Shown: positions 26,210-34,050 of the stretch, piece after piece
Numbering within the stretch: the stretch's first letter is position 1
How the letters are laid out: every line of letters begins with the position of its first letter
Origin: Fiminaster sp050874705
GTDB taxonomy: Bacteria; Bacillota_I; Bacilli_A; RFN20; CAG-826
Direction: 5' to 3'
Length of the DNA: 43,169 nt
NCBI GenBank assembly: GCA_050874705.1
Contig: JBNMLE010000006.1
Span: 1 to 43,169 of the forward strand
Made by a program: the position numbers and the translations under genes
The notes under the pieces: model-generated
Database searches by the model: none
What the model saw: only the letters and a program-made list of their open reading frames with translations
What the model was told of the DNA's origin: nothing

Positions 26210-28699
26210 ATGAAACATGAAGAATTAGTAAAATCTTTGTCACTTGAAGAAAAAGCTTCTCTTACAAGTGGAAAAAATTTCTGGGAATCACAAGAAATTG
26301 AAAGTAAAAATATACCTTCAATATTCTTCGCTGATGGTCCTCATGGAATTAGAAAACAAGCTTTAGCAGCAGATCACCTTGGGTTAAATGAATCAATTAA
26401 AGCTACATGTTTCCCAACAGCGGTCACAATGGCATCATCTTGGGATATAGAACTTGGTGAAGAAATGGGCAAAGCACTTGGTGATGAAGCGCTTGCTCAA
26501 AAAGTAAATGTTTTACTAGGACCTGGACTTAATATTAAAAGAAATCCAAGATGTGGAAGAAACTTTGAATATTTTAGTGAAGATCCATATGTTTCAGGAA
26601 AAATGGCCGCTTCTTATGTTAGAGGTATCCAATCAAGAGGAATTTCTGCTTGCTTAAAACATTTCGCATGTAATAACCAAGAAGAAAAACGTATGACAAT
26701 TGATACAATTGTCGATGAAAGAACTCTTAGAGAAATTTATTTAACAGGCTTTGAAATTGCTGTTAAAGAATCATCTCCTCGCACAATTATGTCATCTTAC
26801 AATATGCTTAATGGTGTTCACACAAATGAAAATCCTCATTTAATGGATATATTACGCAATGATTGGAAATATGATGGTGTTGTTGTAACTGACTGGGGTG
26901 GAGAAAACGACCGTGTAAAAGGCTTTAATGTAGGAAACGAAATCGAAATGCCTGGTGCTGGTGGGGATACAGTCAAAGACATTATCAAAGCTGTTAATAA
27001 TAATGAAATTAGTCAAGAAACACTTGAAGATAATACAGATAGATTAGTGGATCTTATTCTCCATACATCAGAACCATTTAAAGATGGCAAGAAATATAGC
27101 TTTGATGTTGAAAAACATCATGAGTTAGCAATTAAATGCGCTGAAGAAGCGATGGTTTTAATGAAAAATGAAGATAACATTTTGCCTTTAAAACCAAAAA
27201 CAAAAATCGCTCTTATTGGTGATTTCGCAAATAGAATGCGTTATCAAGGTGCTGGTAGCTCAATGGTTAATGTTACCAAACTTGAAACAGCATGCGATGT
27301 CATTGAAGAATATGGAAAAGAATATGACCTTGATTATATTGGCTATGAAAAAGGATTCCATAGATTTGGTAAAAAGAGCAAAAAATTGCTTAATCGCGCA
27401 GTTAAATTAGCAAAACAAGCAGATGTTGCTTTAGTATACATGGGTCTTGACGAAGCTATTGAAGCTGAAGGTCTTGATAGAAGCAATATTAAATTAAATG
27501 AAAATCAAATTGAACTTTTAAAAGCACTCAAGAAAGAAAATGTAAAGGTCGTTGCAGTTCTTCACGCTGGTAGCGTTGTTGAAATGTCATGGGCTGATAA
27601 TGTTGATGGTCTTCTTAACGCCTTCCTTCCTGGACAAGGCGGTGCACGTGCAGCATTAAATATTATTGTTGGTAAAACTAATCCAAGTGGCAAATTAGCG
27701 GAAACATACCCATTTGTCTATGAAGATACACCAACTCATAAATATTTCCCTGGAAAAGAGCTTAATACAGAATATAGAGATTCAATTTTTGTCGGATATA
27801 GATATTATTCAACAATTGGCAAGAAAGTTCGTTTCCCATTCGGATTTGGTCTTTCTTATAGTGATTTCTCTTATAGCGATTTAAAAGTTGGTGATAAGGG
27901 TGTCACATTTAAAATTAAAAATACTTCTAATGTTGATGGAAAAGAAATTGCTCAACTTTATATTGCAAAGAAATTCTCAAAAACATTTAGACCAAGACTT
28001 GAATTAAAAGGATTTAAAAAAGTATTCCTTAAAGCAAATGAAGAAAAAGAAGTATTTATTTCATTTGATGAATATACATTTAGATATTGGAATCTTTTAT
28101 TGAACAAATGGTCAATTGAAAAAGGAAGATATGAAATCATGGTCGCATCTTCTAGTGAAGATATTCGTTTATCTTCAGAATATGAAGTAAATGGTGAAGA
28201 TTTACCTGATGTAGATTTCATTCCTCAAAGCGATATTCCAAATTATTTCTTTGGAAAAATTGATGATATCAGCAACGAAGAATATGAAAAAATATTGATG
28301 AAGAAAATACCTCCTTCAACATATCCTTTCATTAAAAAGAATCGTTTACTTGTTCATTACAATACAACCGTTAATGAACTTAAGTATGCGAAAGGTTGGA
28401 GTGGAAGATTCTTCGCAGGAGTTATTAGATTTGCTATAAAACTTCTCAAAACATTTGGAGATGTAAAAACATCTAATACATTAGTAATGGGTGTTCTCCA
28501 TCAACCTATGAGAGGTTTATCAAGAATGACAGGTGGGGCTATAACATTTGATCAACTTGATGGATTAATACTTATGTTCAATGGTCATTTCTTTAAAGGA
28601 TTACATCACTTCTTCAAAAGTGGTCGCAAACATAAAAAAGAAATCAAAGAACAAAAAAAGTTAGCAAAAAAAGAATCGAAAAATAAGGAGGTAAAATAA
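26210..28699 (+). CDS. GH3 glycoside hydrolase with C-terminal extension (probably intracellular)
   Basis: Beta-glucosidase-type enzyme of 829 residues in the usual GH3 order: barrel (FADGPHGIRKQ, LKHFACNNQE, nucleophile D228 in VVTDWGG), alpha/beta sandwich with acid/base E420 in EAEGLDR, then the fibronectin-III-like domain after PFGFGLSYSDFSY. Residues after about 670 form an extra domain with LHQPMRGLSRMTGG and a strongly Lys-rich tail. There is no signal peptide, so the enzyme should be cytoplasmic, possibly membrane-associated through the basic tail. ATG 26210 fits the GGAGTGG ribosome site better than GTG 26198. Substrate cannot be read; beta-glucosides are typical. Confidence 0.9.
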   Translation: MKHEELVKSLSLEEKASLTSGKNFWESQEIESKNIPSIFFADGPHGIRKQALAADHLGLNESIKATCFPTAVTMASSWDIELGEEMGKALGDEALAQKVNVLLGPGLNIKRNPRCGRNFEYFSEDPYVSGKMAASYVRGIQSRGISACLKHFACNNQEEKRMTIDTIVDERTLREIYLTGFEIAVKESSPRTIMSSYNMLNGVHTNENPHLMDILRNDWKYDGVVVTDWGGENDRVKGFNVGNEIEMPGAGGDTVKDIIKAVNNNEISQETLEDNTDRLVDLILHTSEPFKDGKKYSFDVEKHHELAIKCAEEAMVLMKNEDNILPLKPKTKIALIGDFANRMRYQGAGSSMVNVTKLETACDVIEEYGKEYDLDYIGYEKGFHRFGKKSKKLLNRAVKLAKQADVALVYMGLDEAIEAEGLDRSNIKLNENQIELLKALKKENVKVVAVLHAGSVVEMSWADNVDGLLNAFLPGQGGARAALNIIVGKTNPSGKLAETYPFVYEDTPTHKYFPGKELNTEYRDSIFVGYRYYSTIGKKVRFPFGFGLSYSDFSYSDLKVGDKGVTFKIKNTSNVDGKEIAQLYIAKKFSKTFRPRLELKGFKKVFLKANEEKEVFISFDEYTFRYWNLLLNKWSIEKGRYEIMVASSSEDIRLSSEYEVNGEDLPDVDFIPQSDIPNYFFGKIDDISNEEYEKILMKKIPPSTYPFIKKNRLLVHYNTTVNELKYAKGWSGRFFAGVIRFAIKLLKTFGDVKTSNTLVMGVLHQPMRGLSRMTGGAITFDQLDGLILMFNGHFFKGLHHFFKSGRKHKKEIKEQKKLAKKESKNKEVK

Positions 28700-28701
28700 T
28701 T

Positions 28702-29745
28702 ATGGAAACAATTGAAATTAAACCATATTCAAGTAACAGTTTTGTCGCATTCTTTCAAAAAATTTACCGTTGGTGGTTAGGAGTTTGGTATTCATTTAGT
28801 GACAAACATCCTAAATTATCAGCATTGCTTTACAAGGTAGGATTCTTCTTCCTATTCTCAATGGCCGTTACTTTATGGCAATTCTTAATTATGACATTCC
28901 TTCCTTTAGCTTTCGAAGGCATATGGAATCAACCATTCTGTTTCCCAAGAGTGGCTCTTGGCTTAAAAGATGCATTAGGAAATGAATTATATTTTGGTAT
29001 CTTTAATGAACCTGTTCAAGTACTTGTTAATGGTACATTATCACAAGCTTATACCGCTGATGAAGTTAACGCTCTTCTTGCACAAGGTGGAGTCGTTAAG
29101 GTTGGTGGCCTTGGCAACTTTATAGCCTTTGAAATTGCTGTTTTTACCGCTCAATGCATTAACTTCCCACTTCAAAGAAATATTACTTATAAATCAAAAG
29201 GTAACCCATATTTCCAAGGATTTATGTATTTCGTTGGTTGGATTGGTGTTTCAATTTTCACAAACGCATTATGGGGCATTGCAAACCCACTTCTTCTTTC
29301 ATGGCAAGTACCAGATATTCTTATTAGCCTTCTTAAGACTGTCCTCACTGGTGGTGTTTCGATGGTTATATTCTTCTTTATCTTCCTTCTCATTTTCCCA
29401 AATCTTGAGAAAAATGCTCAAAGACAAGAAAAGAAATATCAAAAAATGGCTAATAATAGCAATGTAAGCACAGAAAAGAAAGAAGCTGCTCATAAGAAAG
29501 CTCTTGAAGCTAGAGAAAAAGCAAATCTTGAAAATGCTAGATTAAATGTTATTCAAACATCTACTTTATATAACTCAAAAGCCATTGCATACCACACATA
29601 TGTTAAAAAATTAGACAAATGTGAAGCAGAAAAATTAAATGAACTTAAGAGTATTATCGCAGATAAATATGAAGCAGCTTTAAAAGCAAAAGAAAAAATG
29701 AATTCTGCAAAAGCAGAATACGAAGCACTTGCAAATGCAAAATAA
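28702..29745 (+). CDS. GtrA-like polytopic membrane protein with C-terminal coiled coil
   Basis: Of 347 residues, about 40-240 hold four or more hydrophobic segments. The QCINFPLQRNITYKSKGNP stretch between the middle helices resembles the NFxLxRxxxF(K) signature of GtrA-like proteins, which are thought to help move lipid-linked sugars. Residues from about 235 to the end are a long charged Ala/Glu/Lys-rich coiled coil on the cytoplasmic side, which is not part of the usual family. It starts two bases after the GH3 stop, with AAGGAGG inside that gene's end, so the two are cotranslated and may work together. Function is inferred weakly. Confidence 0.6.
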   Translation: METIEIKPYSSNSFVAFFQKIYRWWLGVWYSFSDKHPKLSALLYKVGFFFLFSMAVTLWQFLIMTFLPLAFEGIWNQPFCFPRVALGLKDALGNELYFGIFNEPVQVLVNGTLSQAYTADEVNALLAQGGVVKVGGLGNFIAFEIAVFTAQCINFPLQRNITYKSKGNPYFQGFMYFVGWIGVSIFTNALWGIANPLLLSWQVPDILISLLKTVLTGGVSMVIFFFIFLLIFPNLEKNAQRQEKKYQKMANNSNVSTEKKEAAHKKALEAREKANLENARLNVIQTSTLYNSKAIAYHTYVKKLDKCEAEKLNELKSIIADKYEAALKAKEKMNSAKAEYEALANAK

Positions 29746-30859
29746 TTCAAAATACGATTTTCTAATCGTAGGCTGCGGTTTATTTGGATCAACTGTTGCT
29801 GAAAGACTATTAAAACTCGGCTATAAGGTCCTTATAATAGACAAAAGCAACCATATTGGTGGAAATATCTACACCGAAAATATTGAAGGTATAAACGTTC
29901 ATAAATATGGCGCTCATATATTTCATACATCTAACAAGATGGTATGGGATTATGTAAATTCATTTTGTGAATTTGTTCCTTTTGTTAATTCGCCAATTGC
30001 AAATTATAAAGGCGAATTATATAACCTTCCTTTCAATATGAATACATTCGTAAAAATATTTCCAGGTACAACAAGTATTGATGACGTAAAAAATCGTATT
30101 GAAAAAGAAATTAAAGCTGCGAATATAACATCAATTAATAATCTTGAAGATCAGGCTATCTCTTTAGTGGGAACTTCAATATATCAAAAATTAATTAAAG
30201 GTTATACAGAAAAGCAATGGGGTAGAGACGCGAAAGATTTACCTGCCTCTATTATTAAAAGAATTCCTCTTAGATTTACTTTTGATAACAATTATTTTAA
30301 TGATGTCTATCAAGGTATACCGAAAGATGGTTATACAGAATTTGTTAAAGAGCAAATTAAAGGTTGTGATGTAATCTTAAATGCAAATTTCTTTGATAAA
30401 AAAGATTATTATTCCTCTTTAGCGGATAAAATCATCTATACTGGTTCTATTGATGAATATTTTGAATATAAATATGGGAAACTCGAATATCGTTCTGTAA
30501 AATTTGACAATAAGATTATTGATAAGAATATTTATCAAGGAGTTCCTGTTATGAATTTTACGGATAGGGAAACTCCATATACTCGTGTTATCGAACATAA
30601 ATTATTCGATCGTTTCTGTTCATCTAGCAAGACAATTATTTCATTTGAATATCCGCTTGAAAGTGGTGTTGATAATGATCCATATTATCCAATTAATAAT
30701 GACCGCAATAACGAGCTTTATAAAAAATATTTTGAAGAAACCAAAAACCTTAAAAATATCTATTTTGGAGGCCGTTTAGCATCATATAAGTATTTTGATA
30801 TGGATGATATCATCGAAGAAGCTTTTAAATTAGTTGATAAAATTAAATTTGATTTATAA
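29735..30859 (+). CDS. glf: UDP-galactopyranose mutase
   Basis: FAD enzyme converting UDP-galactopyranose to UDP-galactofuranose. The 374 residues start with the FAD-binding strand YDFLIVGCGLFGST (GxGxxG at 13-18), then IDKSNHIGGNIYT, HKYGAHIFHTSN, the YTEKQWG substrate-binding segment, and a final GGRLASYKYFDMDD motif that contacts FAD. All fit Glf. ATG 29735 overlaps the upstream gene by 11 bases and is preferred to TTG 29729. Its presence predicts galactofuranose in a surface glycan made by this cell. The 3' end overlaps the converging toxin remnant by 6 bases. Confidence 0.95.
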   Translation: MQNNSKYDFLIVGCGLFGSTVAERLLKLGYKVLIIDKSNHIGGNIYTENIEGINVHKYGAHIFHTSNKMVWDYVNSFCEFVPFVNSPIANYKGELYNLPFNMNTFVKIFPGTTSIDDVKNRIEKEIKAANITSINNLEDQAISLVGTSIYQKLIKGYTEKQWGRDAKDLPASIIKRIPLRFTFDNNYFNDVYQGIPKDGYTEFVKEQIKGCDVILNANFFDKKDYYSSLADKIIYTGSIDEYFEYKYGKLEYRSVKFDNKIIDKNIYQGVPVMNFTDRETPYTRVIEHKLFDRFCSSSKTIISFEYPLESGVDNDPYYPINNDRNNELYKKYFEETKNLKNIYFGGRLASYKYFDMDDIIEEAFKLVDKIKFDL

Positions 30860-31226
30860 ATAAATAGCATGTTCTTGAACCCATGCTAGAAATAATTCAT
30901 AACTTATTTTTCCTTTAGCAAGACCAAGAAATTCATTTATCATTTCTTCTTTTGCTGCATTTAGCAAAATATTATTAAGTTTTAGTCCAACGTCGAGTAT
31001 TTTAGCGCCAATTCTTTAAAAAAGGATGATTACGAACAAGACCATATGATAAGCGAGATATTTTTTCAATTGTTGAATGGTATAAATCAATCCCATTAAA
31101 TGTTTGAAGTGGAGTAAAGATTGCTGATTCGAGCATATTTTGATTTTTTATTCCGTGTATTCCGCCATATTTTTCTATTAGTTCTGAACGAAGGAATAAC
31201 ACATCATCAATTGTAAAATATATCAT
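30854..31226 (-). pseudogene. Doc (Fic-fold, death-on-curing) toxin with catalytic loop deleted
   Basis: The minus-strand frame from 31226 reads IYFTIDDVLFLRSELIEKYGG, ESAIFTPLQTF and LVRNHPF, the clear start of a Doc toxin. The family motif should continue HPFxDGNKR. Instead the frame shifts at about 31017 and stops at 31002. The next frame carries on with RIGAKILDVGLKLNN through FLAWVQEHAIYL to a stop at 30854, the normal Doc C-terminus. Comparing both sides, about 10 bases are missing, and they would encode the Asp-Gly-Asn of the active site. The toxin must be inactive. It overlaps its antitoxin gene by 4 bases. Confidence 0.85.
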
Positions 31227-31477
31227 TTAGCTAGTTCCTCATATACTTCTTTATATTTTGTATCCGATTCTTCACTAGCTTGTTTTAATCGCTCTATGTT
31301 TGCAAATTGAATTTCTTTTGATTTAGCGATTTCAAATGGTATTTTCTGTTCCCTAATTGATTGTCTAACAAAAATATTTATTGCAGACGAAAAAGTAAGA
31401 CCTAATTCGTTAAATAATTCATCGGCTTGTTTTTTTAAATTTGAATCCATTCTGATTGTTACTATTGTATTTGGCAT
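31223..31477 (-). CDS. RelB/DinJ-family antitoxin
   Basis: An 84-residue protein with the ribbon-helix-helix N-terminus of the RelB/DinJ family: TIVTIRMDSNLKKQADELF then GLTFSSAINIFVRQSIREQKIPF. The C-terminal 35 residues are charged and would wrap the toxin. Its own ATG (complement of 31475-31477) has AGAGGA eight bases before it, so the upstream in-frame start is rejected. It binds DNA as a dimer and should repress its own operon. The partner downstream is a Doc relative instead of the YafQ/RelE type usually seen with this family. Confidence 0.88.
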   Translation of the reverse strand: MPNTIVTIRMDSNLKKQADELFNELGLTFSSAINIFVRQSIREQKIPFEIAKSKEIQFANIERLKQASEESDTKYKEVYEELAK

Positions 31478-31541
31478 ATTTTTATTCCTCTTTTTTATAA
31501 TAATAAAATCATTTAGTTTTAGCAATACAAAGACATTACAT

Positions 31542-31551
31542 TGTATATACA
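31542..31551. promoter_or_regulatory. Palindrome, candidate antitoxin operator
   Basis: TGTATATACA is a perfect 10-bp palindrome 65 bases upstream of the antitoxin start and between that gene and the divergent gene at 31631. A palindrome here is what a ribbon-helix-helix antitoxin would bind for self-repression. The site is short and AT-rich, so chance is possible. Confidence 0.35.
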
Positions 31552-31630
31552 GTTTAATAAGAAAGGCTCTTAATTTTCGATTAATTTTGTTTAGCAATTT
31601 TATAAAAAATTTATTTAGATTATACTTTAT

Positions 31631-32998
31631 ATGTTGTTTATGAAAAAAATTCTTTCTGAGAAAAATATAGTAAATATTATATTAATATTAAGTTTTTTTG
31701 GATTTGGTTTATATCTTGTTGCAGGAGATGTGTTATTTGGTATTAATCCTTTAGCAAAGCAACCATTATGGCTTTCTATATTTTTATTTTGTTTAACATC
31801 ATTATTTTTATTAAGTATTTTTATTTATAACATATACAAACATAAATACAAACCATCACTAAAAATTGGTATTTTCTTAAGTGCTATTTTTGTAATTGGT
31901 GTTATTACATTATTACTTTTCCCATCCGAAAAGAATTTTAGTTTTATTTTACCTGGCGATGAGATGAAAATTGTTGCTTATAAATTAAGCAATGTTGATA
32001 GATTTAGATATATTTTTCAATATTTTGTATTACTTTCGTTGTTTTATGCAATAGTGGATACTATCCCAAAAATATTTGATTTTGATGTACCATTCATTCT
32101 TTCAATACTTTGTATTGGAATTGTATCTATTTTAATTTTTATTTCATATTTCAAAGATTTTGAATCTTATATCAACATATTTAAAAATATTAATACTGAT
32201 CATTTTTATATTTATAAAATTCGAAGTGTTTTCTTTAATGAAAATAGCTACGCTGCGATAATATTTGTTGGCTTATTTGCAACATTATATCTTCACTCAA
32301 AGAATAGTAAATTTTATTGGTATATTATCGATTTATTTTTCTTTCTAAACATCTTATTAACGATGTGCAAAACAGTCATTATTTGTAGTTTTGTATTAAA
32401 TTTAGGGTATTTTATTTCTAGATTTTTTATTACACTTAAAGAACATAAAAAAAGAAATATTATTACGATAAGTATTGTTGCTCCTCTTTTATTAGCGTTT
32501 TTTATTAGTCAACCAATTTTGTATTTCCATAATGAAATTGCCCACACATTTATTTCTAATTTCTTTGATAATAGTGGTTTTACAACTTTAAAATCTAGGT
32601 TTGATATATATAAAAATGCATTTAGTATGGTTAACCAAACAAATGTTTTATTTGGCACTGGATATCATATATCTTCAGATGTTATGTACGCTCTTTGTGG
32701 AACCCCATTTATGCATAATGGTTTATTAGAACTTTTATCTAGTGGTGGTATTTTCCTTCTTACTTGTGGAATATTGATTCTTGTTTTTATAATTTGGCAA
32801 ATTGTTAAATATTTTAAAAAGCATGTCATTGATTCTAGTAGAACAATAATTTTTATTGTTACAATGCTAATTTACATGCTTGTTGAAAGCGGATCAATGT
32901 TATTTCCGGGGACACTAGAATTCTCATTTGTTGCAATGATTATTTTTGTTCCAATGATGAAGATATATTTCCAAAAAAATAGTCAAAATGATTTTTAA
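31631..32998 (+). CDS. O-antigen ligase / Wzy-like polymerase family membrane protein
   Basis: A 455-residue polytopic protein with ten or more hydrophobic segments. Near the C-terminus it has the outer loop motif HNGLLELLSSGGI preceded by LFGTGYHI, typical of the Wzy_C superfamily (O-antigen ligase, Wzy polymerases, teichuronic-acid polymerases). A central basic loop (LKEHKKRN) lies inside. Starts at 31631 or 31640 are both possible; neither has a strong ribosome site. It stands apart from the operon at 550-17045, which has its own EpsG-type polymerase, so it may polymerise or attach a different glycan. It ends seven bases from the converging LysR gene. Confidence 0.82.
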   Translation: MLFMKKILSEKNIVNIILILSFFGFGLYLVAGDVLFGINPLAKQPLWLSIFLFCLTSLFLLSIFIYNIYKHKYKPSLKIGIFLSAIFVIGVITLLLFPSEKNFSFILPGDEMKIVAYKLSNVDRFRYIFQYFVLLSLFYAIVDTIPKIFDFDVPFILSILCIGIVSILIFISYFKDFESYINIFKNINTDHFYIYKIRSVFFNENSYAAIIFVGLFATLYLHSKNSKFYWYIIDLFFFLNILLTMCKTVIICSFVLNLGYFISRFFITLKEHKKRNIITISIVAPLLLAFFISQPILYFHNEIAHTFISNFFDNSGFTTLKSRFDIYKNAFSMVNQTNVLFGTGYHISSDVMYALCGTPFMHNGLLELLSSGGIFLLTCGILILVFIIWQIVKYFKKHVIDSSRTIIFIVTMLIYMLVESGSMLFPGTLEFSFVAMIIFVPMMKIYFQKNSQNDF

Positions 32999-33005
32999 CA
33001 TTGAG

Positions 33006-33899
33006 TTATTTTTCGGACATTTCCCTATATGTATTAACAATATCATTGATGATATCTTCATTAATGGTATTTTTTATAAATACTAAATTAATTTCAGTTA
33101 TCATATTCATATCTTTTATAGGGAGAATTGTTAATCTTTTATCTTTAAATTCGTGATAGCAAATACTCTTTGGAAGAATGCTTACTCCAATATTCTTAGC
33201 AACTAATTCTTTGATGGAGAATGTGTTATCAATTTCTAAAATAACATTGAAATCATCTAATGAAAGATTTGATACTTCAAGTTGAGAAGTAAATAAGTTT
33301 CTTGTCGCAGATTTATTTGTTCTTAATATAAGCTTTTCTTTCATTAAATCGTTGATATCTATAATTGTATTTTTGCTTAAAGGATTGTCGTTTGATATAA
33401 CAGCGACAAGAGAATCCGTATCTAAAAGTACTTTTGAAAGTTTATCTCCAGATATTTTTCCTTCAATAACCGCTAAATCGATCTCATATGTTGATAGTTT
33501 GTCATAAAGGTTTTTTATGCTGTCAGTAATAATTTTTATCTGCATGCCCTTATTATTTGAAGCAAAAGTAGCTAAAACTTCAGGAATAATATTGCCTTCT
33601 AGTGAGTGAGTAATACCAATGGAAAGCGATTGAACTTGCTTGCGTTCATCAGAAATTTTAATGTCCAATTCTTTATAGATGGATATGATCCTTTTGGCGT
33701 AATTGATAAGTATTTGTCCGTATGACGTAGGTAAAATTTTATTACCATAACGATTAAATATTTTGATTCCATATTCTTGTTCTAGTAAGGCAATTTGTTG
33801 ACTAACAGCAGGTTGGGTTAAATTTAGTGCTTTTGCTGCGCTTGTATAGTTTCCTAATTTGTAAACAGTTAGTAGTGTTTTTAGTTTTGAATCGTACAT
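33006..33899 (-). CDS. LysR-family transcriptional regulator
   Basis: The 297 residues carry an N-terminal winged helix-turn-helix (KLGNYTSAAKALNLTQPAVSQQIALLEQEYG, recognisable by AAKALNLTQPAVSQQI) and a C-terminal periplasmic-binding-type effector domain (from about 90). The effector domain includes DLAVIEG and GVSILPKS, as is standard. It is divergent from the MATE gene at 34051 with 151 bases between, the usual layout of a LysR regulator and its target. An inverted repeat just upstream is the likely operator. The effector is unknown. Confidence 0.93.
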   Translation of the reverse strand: MYDSKLKTLLTVYKLGNYTSAAKALNLTQPAVSQQIALLEQEYGIKIFNRYGNKILPTSYGQILINYAKRIISIYKELDIKISDERKQVQSLSIGITHSLEGNIIPEVLATFASNNKGMQIKIITDSIKNLYDKLSTYEIDLAVIEGKISGDKLSKVLLDTDSLVAVISNDNPLSKNTIIDINDLMKEKLILRTNKSATRNLFTSQLEVSNLSLDDFNVILEIDNTFSIKELVAKNIGVSILPKSICYHEFKDKRLTILPIKDMNMITEINLVFIKNTINEDIINDIVNTYREMSEK

Positions 33900-33916
33900 A
33901 ATGATTTCTCCTTACT

Positions 33917-33931
33917 ATAAGTTTTTCTTAT
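33917..33931. promoter_or_regulatory. LysR-type operator (ATAAG-N5-CTTAT)
   Basis: ATAAGTTTTTCTTAT is a perfect inverted repeat with a five-base spacer, lying 18 bases upstream of the lysR start codon on its strand and inside the divergent promoter region. It matches the ATA(A)-N-TTAT style of LysR boxes (T-N11-A). A second related half-site, GCTATAAA, follows. Autoregulation and control of the MATE gene are inferred. Confidence 0.6.
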
Positions 33932-34050
33932 GGCTATAAAACTTTTTATTAGAACATTTTATTATTTGCCATGGCTAAAATAGTATCACTTCGAAATCGA
34001 TAATCAAGAACAATTTTGGTTCTTAAAAAGAAAGGTTTTGGTGAGAAAAT

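Noticed and set aside
29129..29467. 112-codon plus-strand frame inside the GtrA-like gene
   Set aside because: It is out of frame with a well-supported membrane protein gene and lacks a ribosome site.
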